From contig JAOKFZ010000010.1 of assembly GCA_028247315.1 (NCBI GenBank), positions 1 through 57,187 of the forward strand: 57,187 nucleotides of DNA, written 5' to 3'. Under the pieces are notes generated by a model that was given only the letters and a program-made list of their open reading frames with translations, did no database searches and was not told the DNA's origin. A program made the translations under genes and the position numbers. The stretch is from Bacteroidia bacterium (GTDB lineage Bacteria; Bacteroidota; Bacteroidia; NS11-12g; UBA9320). Below are positions 38,162 through 45,081 of this stretch, in pieces. How positions within the stretch are numbered: the stretch's first letter is position 1; every line of letters begins with the position of its first letter.

Positions 38162-38857
38162 ATGGGTCCGAATCCAGAAAACCATTACATAAATAAAAGT
38201 AACTGGCTGCGTGCCGCCATACTTGGGGCAAATGATGGCATACTCTCTACAGCAAGTATTATCATAGGTGTAGCTGCTGCGAGTAATCAAAGAGATCCAA
38301 TTATTATAGCAGGATTAGCAGGCTTAGTTGCTGGTGCGTTTTCAATGGCTGCGGGCGAATACGTTTCCGTAAGCTCACAAAGCGACCTAGAAGCGGCAGA
38401 CTTACAAAGAGAAAAACAAGAATTGATCGACTTTCCTCAAGAGGAAGAAAGTGAACTTGCCAAAATTTATGTAGACAGAGGTTTGACGCAAAATTTGGCA
38501 AATCAAGTAGCAAGACAGCTTACAGAACACAACGCTTTAGAAGCTCACGCTAGAGACGAGTTAGGAATCAATGAGATTACTCAAGCAAATCCTTTCCAAG
38601 CGGCATTTGCCAGCGGAGCAGCATTTGTATTTGGAGGTTCACTACCATTACTCGTAGCCTTCACTATTCCTATTCAAAATATGATCAGTCTGCAATATGT
38701 TTTTGCAATTGCATTCTTAGGATTACTTGGAGCCATAGCGGCAAAAGCCGGAGGCTCCTCCATACTACGAGCAGTTATCCGCATCACTTTTTGGGGAACC
38801 GTGGCAATGGGTCTCACTGGACTCATTGGTTATCTCTTCGGAGTCAACGTGGCGTAA
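38162..38857 (+). CDS. VIT/CCC1-family iron or manganese transporter
   Basis: A 231-residue membrane protein of the vacuolar iron transporter family. The N-terminus has the family hallmark LRAAILGANDGILSTASIIIGV, followed by MAAGEYVSVSSQSDLE, whose charged residues line the metal path. Helices 3 to 5 are at the C-terminus, separated by the amphipathic cytoplasmic region (about 75-145) that binds metal in plant homologues. It probably moves Fe2+ or Mn2+. It points in the same direction as dxs but dxs has its own promoter. Confidence 0.92.
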   Translation: MGPNPENHYINKSNWLRAAILGANDGILSTASIIIGVAAASNQRDPIIIAGLAGLVAGAFSMAAGEYVSVSSQSDLEAADLQREKQELIDFPQEEESELAKIYVDRGLTQNLANQVARQLTEHNALEAHARDELGINEITQANPFQAAFASGAAFVFGGSLPLLVAFTIPIQNMISLQYVFAIAFLGLLGAIAAKAGGSSILRAVIRITFWGTVAMGLTGLIGYLFGVNVA

Positions 38858-38875
38858 TTTATTATCATAAATAAC

Positions 38876-38883
38876 CATCTTTG
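38876..38883 (+). promoter_or_regulatory. Probable promoter -7 element for dxs
   Basis: CATCTTTG matches TAnnTTTG at 7 of 8 positions and ends 10 bases before the first possible dxs start. The same 8-mer occurs on the minus strand at 47830-47837 ahead of the outer-membrane barrel gene. Confidence 0.45.
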
Positions 38884-38893
38884 CACACTGAAT

Positions 38894-40708
38894 TTGTTGG
38901 ATTCAATATCACGGCCTTCGGAACTCAAAAAACTGAGTAAGGACCAATTACCGCAACTCTGTGGAGAGATACGTACTTTTTTTGTTGAAAAAATTTTGAA
39001 AAATGGCGGACACTTTAGTGCCAATCTTGGTGTAGTAGAACTCACTGTAGCCTTGCATTATGTATACGACTTTAATACAGATAAAAGTTCGTGGGGACAC
39101 GAACAAGGACCACACGAACAAAGACAACATCTAGCAATTCAAACAGACAAACTCGTATGGGATGTAGGGCATCAAGCCTATATTCATAAACTACTAACCG
39201 GGCGTAAGGCTGAGTTTGATACCATCCGAAAAATAAATGGGCTAAGCGGTTTCCCTAAGATGGACGAGAGCAATTACGACCACTTCGGCACGGGGCATTC
39301 GTCTACTTCTATATCTGCCATAATGGGCATGGCAGAAGGAGCTTTACTAAATAAGAAAGACAATAAACACATCGCTGTAATAGGAGATGGTTCACTTACC
39401 GGCGGAATGGCTTTCGAAGCACTCAATAACCTAGGGGTAAGCAAGGCAAATGTACTCGTTATAGTAAACGATAATCAAATGGGTATTGATCCAAATCTTG
39501 GTGCCATCAATACACACTTAGGAGAAATAGACGGTATAAAACCAAACCTTTTTGAGAATTTAGGATTGCCGTACAATGGTCCTATTGATGGTCATAATAT
39601 ATTTGAATTGGTTGATATTTTTGAGAAACAAAGACTTGAGAATGGACCACAAATACTCCATATAAAAACACTAAAAGGAAAAGGATACGAACCTGCGGAA
39701 GAAGCACAGACTGATTGGCACAGTGTAAGTTATGTAAAAATAGATCCACTTAAGCCCGAGACTAAGGAGCCAAAACCGCTCAAGTTTCAAGAGGTATTTG
39801 GACATACATTATTAGCACTTGCAAGAAAAGATGAACGAGTTGTAGGTATCACTCCTGCTATGCCAAGCGGCAGCTCTATGAAGATAATGATGGAGGCGAT
39901 GCCACACCGGGTTTTTGACGTAGGAATAGCGGAACAACATGCGGTGACCTTTGCTGCCGGACTAGCCTTGGAGGGCAAGCGGCCATTTTGTAATATCTAC
40001 TCTACCTTTGCTCAGCGTGCGTATGACCAAATAATACACGACGTAGCACTACAAAACATTCCGGTAATATTCTGTGTTGACAGAGCAGGGCTTGTGGGAG
40101 CAGACGGCCCTACACATCACGGCACATTTGATTTAGCTTTTCTCAATGCAATACCAAACCTTATTATTCTAAGCCCAATGGATGAGCACGAGCTCAGGAA
40201 TATGATGTACTGGGCATTAGACCATACCGATGGGCCAGTAGTAATACGCTATCCAAGAGGAAGAGGAAGTAAGATAGACTACAAAAACAAATTAGAAAAA
40301 CTTGTGGTGCCGAGCAGTAGAATGCTTACTATCGGTCAAAATATTGCTGTGCTTTCTATTGGCCAAATAGGCATTGAAGTACAGAAGGCAATAGCAAATA
40401 ACAACCTGGAATCTAAAGTATCGCATATAGATGCTCGCTGCATGAAACCGTTGGACTTAAAAGCATTGGGTGAAACCTTTCGAAGATTTGAAAAGATAAT
40501 TACTGTGGAAGAATCCTGTTTGATTGGCGGTTTTGGACAGCAGATTAAAGCACTTGCACTCAATTCTCAATACAAAGGAACTATTACCTCACTTGGCCTT
40601 CCAGATGTGTTCGTGGAACACGGAACTGTAGATGAGCTCAGAGCTAAATACGATTTAGATGTCGAGGGAATTGGGAAGGTTATTTCTCAATTACTGCTAC
40701 CACTCTAA
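38894..40708 (+). CDS. dxs: 1-deoxy-D-xylulose-5-phosphate synthase, with a repeat insertion
   Basis: The thiamine-diphosphate enzyme that opens the MEP isoprenoid pathway from pyruvate and glyceraldehyde 3-phosphate. Seen are GGHFSANLGVVELT, DVGHQAYIHKLLTGR, the ThDP motif GDGSLTGGMAFEALNN, and the transketolase-type C-terminal half. Residues 63-84 are extra: relatives read straight from an FNTP-like turn into DKLVWDVGHQ, whereas here 22 residues intervene, containing WGHEQGPHEQRQ. They are encoded by a copy of the purL repeat. The start is TTG (38894 or 38897); no ATG is available. The end overlaps the convergent SUMF1 gene by 29 bases. The product has 604 residues. Confidence 0.95.
   Translation: MLDSISRPSELKKLSKDQLPQLCGEIRTFFVEKILKNGGHFSANLGVVELTVALHYVYDFNTDKSSWGHEQGPHEQRQHLAIQTDKLVWDVGHQAYIHKLLTGRKAEFDTIRKINGLSGFPKMDESNYDHFGTGHSSTSISAIMGMAEGALLNKKDNKHIAVIGDGSLTGGMAFEALNNLGVSKANVLVIVNDNQMGIDPNLGAINTHLGEIDGIKPNLFENLGLPYNGPIDGHNIFELVDIFEKQRLENGPQILHIKTLKGKGYEPAEEAQTDWHSVSYVKIDPLKPETKEPKPLKFQEVFGHTLLALARKDERVVGITPAMPSGSSMKIMMEAMPHRVFDVGIAEQHAVTFAAGLALEGKRPFCNIYSTFAQRAYDQIIHDVALQNIPVIFCVDRAGLVGADGPTHHGTFDLAFLNAIPNLIILSPMDEHELRNMMYWALDHTDGPVVIRYPRGRGSKIDYKNKLEKLVVPSSRMLTIGQNIAVLSIGQIGIEVQKAIANNNLESKVSHIDARCMKPLDLKALGETFRRFEKIITVEESCLIGGFGQQIKALALNSQYKGTITSLGLPDVFVEHGTVDELRAKYDLDVEGIGKVISQLLLPL
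39087..39125 (+). repeat. Palindromic coding repeat inside dxs
   Basis: GTTCGTGGGGACACGAACAA (39087-39106) is identical over all 20 bases to the purL copies. The next 19 bases agree at 15 positions with the purL unit, including CACGAACAAA. The 18-bp palindrome has 7-bp arms around GGGA. It lies on the coding strand, as in purL, but one frame over: here it is read S-S-W-G-H-E-Q, in purL V-R-G-D-T-N-K. It is part of a 66-base in-frame insertion (about 39080-39145). Confidence 0.92.
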
Positions 40709-41567
40709 AGCCTACAGTAGATTTTGGTTCAGTAGCAGGCTGCTCGCTTTCTACACGCACATCATAGCCTGTATCGTTCCAAGATCCACCCATGGCTATA
40801 GGACCATCAGAAACTAGCTCGGCTACATTGCCTGACATATTGTATACGCCGAACTTATTGGGCCAGTAAGATTTGGCGGGAGCAATTATTGTATTTTCGT
40901 CACCTTTGGCTCCAGTTGCTACAACAACTAACTCATTCGTCCTGCGGTCAGTATGGATATATTCTGTACCTACCGCTTTATGATTACTTAAAAAACCACC
41001 ATTTCTATTTCTCAAATACGGTCCATTCCAAGGATAAACAGACGTAGACTTGTCACGTGCAGCTCGTATCCACTGCTTCTTGGTCGGAATGCAAAATGTA
41101 ACTTTTACATCTTGATCTCTTAAGGCAAATATCTCTGTCAGCCAATTGGCGTAAGCAGTAGCTTGTTTTAAGGTCATTCCAACTGCAGGGTATTCTTCAT
41201 ATGCTGGGTGCTGGTAGTAATAGTCTACATAAGGCTCGTTGTAACTTAACTTTTGTCTCCATACAGTTGTATCTAAAAGGTTAGCATTATATTCTTCCAG
41301 CCTACCCTCTTGCTTGAGATACATCAAGAACTCTTTCCAGTTCACATTGGTAATTTCAGTACTTGAAATGAAAAATTCAGAACAAGAGTCTATTTCCGCT
41401 GTTTTACCATTCATTTGACCATTGTACAAATCACAATTGAGGTACACCTTCCCTGCCGGCACCTTAACATAGTGTTTCGTCAGATACTTAGAATGTTGTG
41501 GCTTTTTGTTTTTGCCAAAAGCAAATATTAGAGGTAAGAGCAGTAAAAAGTATCCCAGTTTTTTCAT
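40680..41567 (-). CDS. SUMF1/formylglycine-enzyme-fold protein, exported, probably non-catalytic
   Basis: A 295-residue protein with a signal-type N-terminus (LGYFLLLLPLIFAFG). The domain contains ISSTEITNVNWKEF, YPAVGMTLKQATAYANW, YNMSGNVAEL, MGGSWND and GFRVVA, the core of the formylglycine-generating-enzyme fold. The cysteines used by true FGE enzymes near the GGSW motif are absent, so it probably has a structural or binding role, like GldJ and GldK of the gliding/T9SS machinery. It lacks a lipobox cysteine, unlike those lipoproteins. Its last 29 bases overlap the end of dxs. Confidence 0.8.
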   Translation of the reverse strand: MKKLGYFLLLLPLIFAFGKNKKPQHSKYLTKHYVKVPAGKVYLNCDLYNGQMNGKTAEIDSCSEFFISSTEITNVNWKEFLMYLKQEGRLEEYNANLLDTTVWRQKLSYNEPYVDYYYQHPAYEEYPAVGMTLKQATAYANWLTEIFALRDQDVKVTFCIPTKKQWIRAARDKSTSVYPWNGPYLRNRNGGFLSNHKAVGTEYIHTDRRTNELVVVATGAKGDENTIIAPAKSYWPNKFGVYNMSGNVAELVSDGPIAMGGSWNDTGYDVRVESEQPATEPKSTVGFRVVAVIEK

Positions 41568-41657
41568 ATTGTAATAACGAAGGCAGGAAATGTTTATTGT
41601 AGGAACACGCCTTGTGACCTATTCCTGCAATACCTAAATTACCCTATCCTGCTTATT

Positions 41658-41687
41658 GTAAGTACTACCTTCGAGGGCAGTACCTAC
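41658..41687 (+). promoter_or_regulatory. Stem-loop and repeated 10-mer upstream of rlmG
   Basis: GTAAGTACT (41658-41666) pairs with AGTACCTAC (41679-41687) with one G-T pair; CCT/AGG extends the stem inside. The loop side contains ACTACCTTCG (41664-41673), which recurs at 41699-41708 just before the rlmG ATG. This could be an operator or a leader structure. The rest of the 146-base gap (41568-41713) shows only a weak GCAGGAA/TTCCTGC repeat. Confidence 0.35.
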
Positions 41688-41700
41688 AGAAGAAAACAAC

Positions 41701-41708
41701 TACCTTCG
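41701..41708 (+). promoter_or_regulatory. Probable promoter -7 element for rlmG
   Basis: TACCTTCG matches TAnnTTTG at 7 of 8 positions and ends 5 bases before the ATG at 41714, predicting a leaderless transcript. Confidence 0.45.
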
Positions 41709-41713
41709 CACCA

Positions 41714-42811
41714 ATGCAATTCCAAAACAGAACCATAAACCTACAACGCTACCCAAAGTCTACCAACCGCTCTTTGCGTCCATGGAGTGCTGCAGATGAA
41801 CTATTGCTAGCACAAGCCCAAAATTTTGGTTTTGAAAAGAAGAAAATAGTATTAGCTCATGATAGTTTTGGTGCATTAGCTACTGTCTTACATTCTTATA
41901 CTCCTCATTCTATTATCAATAATCAATCGCAACTAAAGGCGACTAAAATAAACTTGGAATCTGCCGGGATAGAGACCAAGGAGTATGACTACAGCAGTCC
42001 TCTAAAACTAAAAATGGATAGCGTAGACATGGCTTTACTAAAGGTGCCGAAATCTGCAGACCTATTTAAACTATATATACAGCAGCTGCATGCCAAAAGC
42101 CACGATGAAACAGTAATCTTATGTGGATTTATGACACGTAACTTCACCCCACAATGGAAAGAAATAGCAGAACACTACTTTGCAGATGTTTCTCAAAGCT
42201 TGGGGGTAAAAAAAGCCCGTGTACTTATTCTAAAAGAACCAAAAAAAGAGGTTGAAATGGCCCCTTTGTTTCACCCAGTGAAAAATGATTTAGATCTTAG
42301 CCTAAAACAATATGCAGGGGTATTCTCCTCTTCTAAAGTAGATCCTGCTACGCAAATTCTATTGGATCAATTACCACAGATCAAGGATACAGAAACTGTT
42401 TTGGACCTCGCATGCGGAAATGGCGTAATTGCAGCTTTTGTGCGAAAAAACACACCAAATTGCCCAATTTATGTAGTAGACGACAGTTTTTTAGCCATAA
42501 GTTCTGCAAAATTGAATTTATCTAAAGACAACGTAAGCTACCACTGGAGCAATAGTGTGAAGGCTGTGAAAGACCAAAAATTTGATTTCATCTTATGTAA
42601 TCCCCCTTTTCATTTTGAGTATGAAAACACCATTGACATAGCACTGAATCTGTTCAAAGAGGCAAAAGAAGCAATGCAACAAAACGGACAATTCTATATA
42701 GTAGCTAATACGCATTTGAACTACCGTTCTCACCTTATCAAGATGTTTAGCCACGTGAGTCAAGTGACACTGAGCGGCAAATATGAAGTGATTAAGTGTC
42801 AACTAAACTAA
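41714..42811 (+). CDS. rlmG: Ribosomal RNA large subunit methyltransferase RlmG (guanine-N2)
   Basis: A 365-residue protein with two tandem methyltransferase-like domains. The degenerate N-terminal domain (LQRYPKSTN, PWSAADELLL, HDSFGALATVL) closely follows E. coli RlmG. The C-terminal catalytic domain has motif I VLDLACGNGVIAAF (about residue 233) and motif IV CNPPFHF. RlmG methylates G1835 of 23S rRNA. The related RsmC has the same build, but the N-terminal sequence favours RlmG. It converges with the glycosyltransferase gene; the stops are 4 bases apart. Confidence 0.82.
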   Translation: MQFQNRTINLQRYPKSTNRSLRPWSAADELLLAQAQNFGFEKKKIVLAHDSFGALATVLHSYTPHSIINNQSQLKATKINLESAGIETKEYDYSSPLKLKMDSVDMALLKVPKSADLFKLYIQQLHAKSHDETVILCGFMTRNFTPQWKEIAEHYFADVSQSLGVKKARVLILKEPKKEVEMAPLFHPVKNDLDLSLKQYAGVFSSSKVDPATQILLDQLPQIKDTETVLDLACGNGVIAAFVRKNTPNCPIYVVDDSFLAISSAKLNLSKDNVSYHWSNSVKAVKDQKFDFILCNPPFHFEYENTIDIALNLFKEAKEAMQQNGQFYIVANTHLNYRSHLIKMFSHVSQVTLSGKYEVIKCQLN

Positions 42812-42814
42812 CTC

Positions 42815-44248
42815 TTACTCCCTTCTTTCTAGCTCAAATATTTCTATTATCTCTGGGAAACTATGTTTGCCTTTTAGCTCAAAATCTCTCCCAAACTGCT
42901 CCAGTAATTGCTCTTTTGGCCCACCGTCTACCATCATAAAAATGATCTTATTTATGGTACTATCGATACTCGCATTTGCAAATCTGTTAATAGCATAGAG
43001 GTTCTCGTGCCTAAAGTTTTCAATCACATCATTGTATGCATACGCTGCATCATAGCTCTTAAATTTATCACGGTCAAAGTAATACCCGTATCCCAAAATT
43101 CTATAGTTCGGATATAGGACCACGCGAGTCTCTGACGTTCTGATTTCTTGCACTTTAGCTACGGCCTCCCGAGTATGTCTACCATTGTCTATATTCCGAC
43201 GGCTAGCTATACCCATGCCCACTATTAGTAGAGTTGGCACAATCCATTTTACGATTGGTAGGCCTACCAATGAAGTAGCCACAATAGAGAGTAACATGCA
43301 AAAACCCACAAATGCATGCATGAGGTATCTATCATGAAACATTGGCAACCAATATGAAAGCACAAACATCCCAAAGAAGGGCACTAAAAACCAAGCCATA
43401 ATCACCACATAGTTTTTGGTGATTTTAATTCGATTCTTAATGTGTAATACCAACGAAGCGGCAAATACAAAATAGGTAAACAGCATCACAAACCGTGCAT
43501 TCACAAACTTAAGAAGCATATACTCTATAGTAGCCCAACCTTGCGGTGATTGCAACCATGTACCCGATTCTTGAGTAGTAGTAAACTGTGTAACCACAAT
43601 AGGGATATACGGTAAAAAGAAAAGAAAAACTCCTGCTGTACTGAGTCCATAACGCATCAAATGCTTCGAATCTTTAATACTAAAAACTATAGCAAGTAGT
43701 ACCTGAACACCTACTATCATAATCCCAAAATAATGGGCGTATAGCAAGAGTGCGTTTACCAAGGTATAAATCACCAATAGTACCTTACTCTTATCCTTAT
43801 TGAGCCATCGCAAATACAGATAAAAACTGATAACAGTGAGCATCCCAAATAGGGCGTATACTCTAGCTTCATGAGCAAAGTACGTAGCATAATTTGATAC
43901 GGTAAATACAGATGCTGCAACAACACCAGTAGATCTGGAGAAAAATGCACTTCCTATTTTATATACGTAAGAAGCAGTGACTCCCACAAATAGTAATGAC
44001 GGAACACGGACTGCAATTTCTGAAACACCAAAAATCTTAATCCAATAATGGAGAAAAAGCTCATACAATGGCGGATTATTACCCGGTTTTAGATGCCTGA
44101 GGATGTCGGCAATATCCATCTGAGCAAAGTATACACTGAAGGGCTCGTCACCCGCAAGGCTGTTTACCCCAATAGATATATAACGGAGTACAACATTGAC
44201 CGCAAAAAACAATAAAGGAATGAAAATCTCGTTCTCTCTACCCCTCAT
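42815..44248 (-). CDS. GT39-like membrane glycosyltransferase
   Basis: A 477-residue integral membrane protein with about ten hydrophobic segments. The first loop carries SLAGDEPFSVYFA, the acidic DE motif of the ArnT/PMT (GT-C) class, followed by NNPPLYELFLHYW, which also fits. It probably transfers a sugar from a lipid carrier to an unknown acceptor at the periplasmic face. It begins 8 bases after the Fe-S protein gene on the same strand, but no functional link to it is evident. Confidence 0.85.
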   Translation of the reverse strand: MRGRENEIFIPLLFFAVNVVLRYISIGVNSLAGDEPFSVYFAQMDIADILRHLKPGNNPPLYELFLHYWIKIFGVSEIAVRVPSLLFVGVTASYVYKIGSAFFSRSTGVVAASVFTVSNYATYFAHEARVYALFGMLTVISFYLYLRWLNKDKSKVLLVIYTLVNALLLYAHYFGIMIVGVQVLLAIVFSIKDSKHLMRYGLSTAGVFLFFLPYIPIVVTQFTTTQESGTWLQSPQGWATIEYMLLKFVNARFVMLFTYFVFAASLVLHIKNRIKITKNYVVIMAWFLVPFFGMFVLSYWLPMFHDRYLMHAFVGFCMLLSIVATSLVGLPIVKWIVPTLLIVGMGIASRRNIDNGRHTREAVAKVQEIRTSETRVVLYPNYRILGYGYYFDRDKFKSYDAAYAYNDVIENFRHENLYAINRFANASIDSTINKIIFMMVDGGPKEQLLEQFGRDFELKGKHSFPEIIEIFELERRE

Positions 44249-44256
44249 AAATTGTT

Positions 44257-45048
44257 TTATAAGTCTTTGGCTTGAGCTACTAGCTCTGCAAGGTCTAGCA
44301 CTTCTACTTCACCTTCTTTATTGGCATGTTTTATGCCGTCTCCCATCATGGTAGTGCAAAACGGGCAGTTGGCAGAGATAATACTCGCACCTGTTTCTAT
44401 GGCCTCCTCTGTACGCTCTATATTGATTTCCTTGTTGCCTTTCTCTGCATCCTTGAACATTTGGGCACCACCTGCACCACAGCATAGTCCACTTTTCCCA
44501 CAACGCTTCATCTCTACTAGTTCTGCATCCATGGCTTCTAGTATTCTACGTGGAGCATCATACACACCATTTGCTCTACCTAGATAGCAGCTATCATGGT
44601 ACGTTATCTTTTTGCCTTTGAACGGATCTGCACCAAACGTCAGTTTCCCTTCATCTATCAATTCTTGCAGCAGTTGCGTGTGGTGTATCACCTCATACTT
44701 ACCTCCAAGACTTGGATATTCATTTTTAATAGTGTTAAAACAATGCGGACAGGTAGTCACTATTTTGGTGATTTCATACGCATTCAGCGTAGCAATATTT
44801 GCCATAGCTTGCATCTGAAAGAGAAACTCATTCCCTGCTCTCTTTGCGGGATCACCTGTACAGCTTTCTTCTTTACCCAGTATAGCGTACTTTACACCTA
44901 CACTATCTAGTATCTTGACAAAAGCCTTGGTAATTTTCTGAGCACGCTCATCAAAACTACCCGCACATCCTACCCAAAACAGGACATCTGCTTTCTCTCC
45001 TTTGGCTACTAGTTCTGCTACTGTTGGTACGTGTATCTGTTTGCTCAT
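44257..45048 (-). CDS. CCG-domain Fe-S oxidoreductase subunit (HdrB/LutA-like)
   Basis: A 263-residue protein with two cysteine-rich CCG domains: FWVGCAGSFDERAQ with TTCPHCFNT, and YHDSCYLGRANG with CGKSGLCCGAGGA. These bind unusual [4Fe-4S] clusters, as in heterodisulfide reductase B and lactate or glycolate oxidase subunits. It probably works with the membrane Fe-S protein at 47856-49160, which lacks CCG domains. The start is the ATG at 45048 (MSKQIHVPT); four upstream codons are optional. An outer-membrane barrel gene separates the two, which is unusual. Confidence 0.88.
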   Translation of the reverse strand: MSKQIHVPTVAELVAKGEKADVLFWVGCAGSFDERAQKITKAFVKILDSVGVKYAILGKEESCTGDPAKRAGNEFLFQMQAMANIATLNAYEITKIVTTCPHCFNTIKNEYPSLGGKYEVIHHTQLLQELIDEGKLTFGADPFKGKKITYHDSCYLGRANGVYDAPRRILEAMDAELVEMKRCGKSGLCCGAGGAQMFKDAEKGNKEINIERTEEAIETGASIISANCPFCTTMMGDGIKHANKEGEVEVLDLAELVAQAKDL

Positions 45049-45081
45049 TTCTAATCGCAATTTATCTTTTTCTTTTATTAA

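Noticed and set aside
31459..41677. A short shared sequence CCTCGAAGG/CCTTCGAGG before maeB and before rlmG, possibly an operator
   Set aside because: Nine to ten bases in two places of a 57-kb window is compatible with chance, and the positions relative to the promoters differ.
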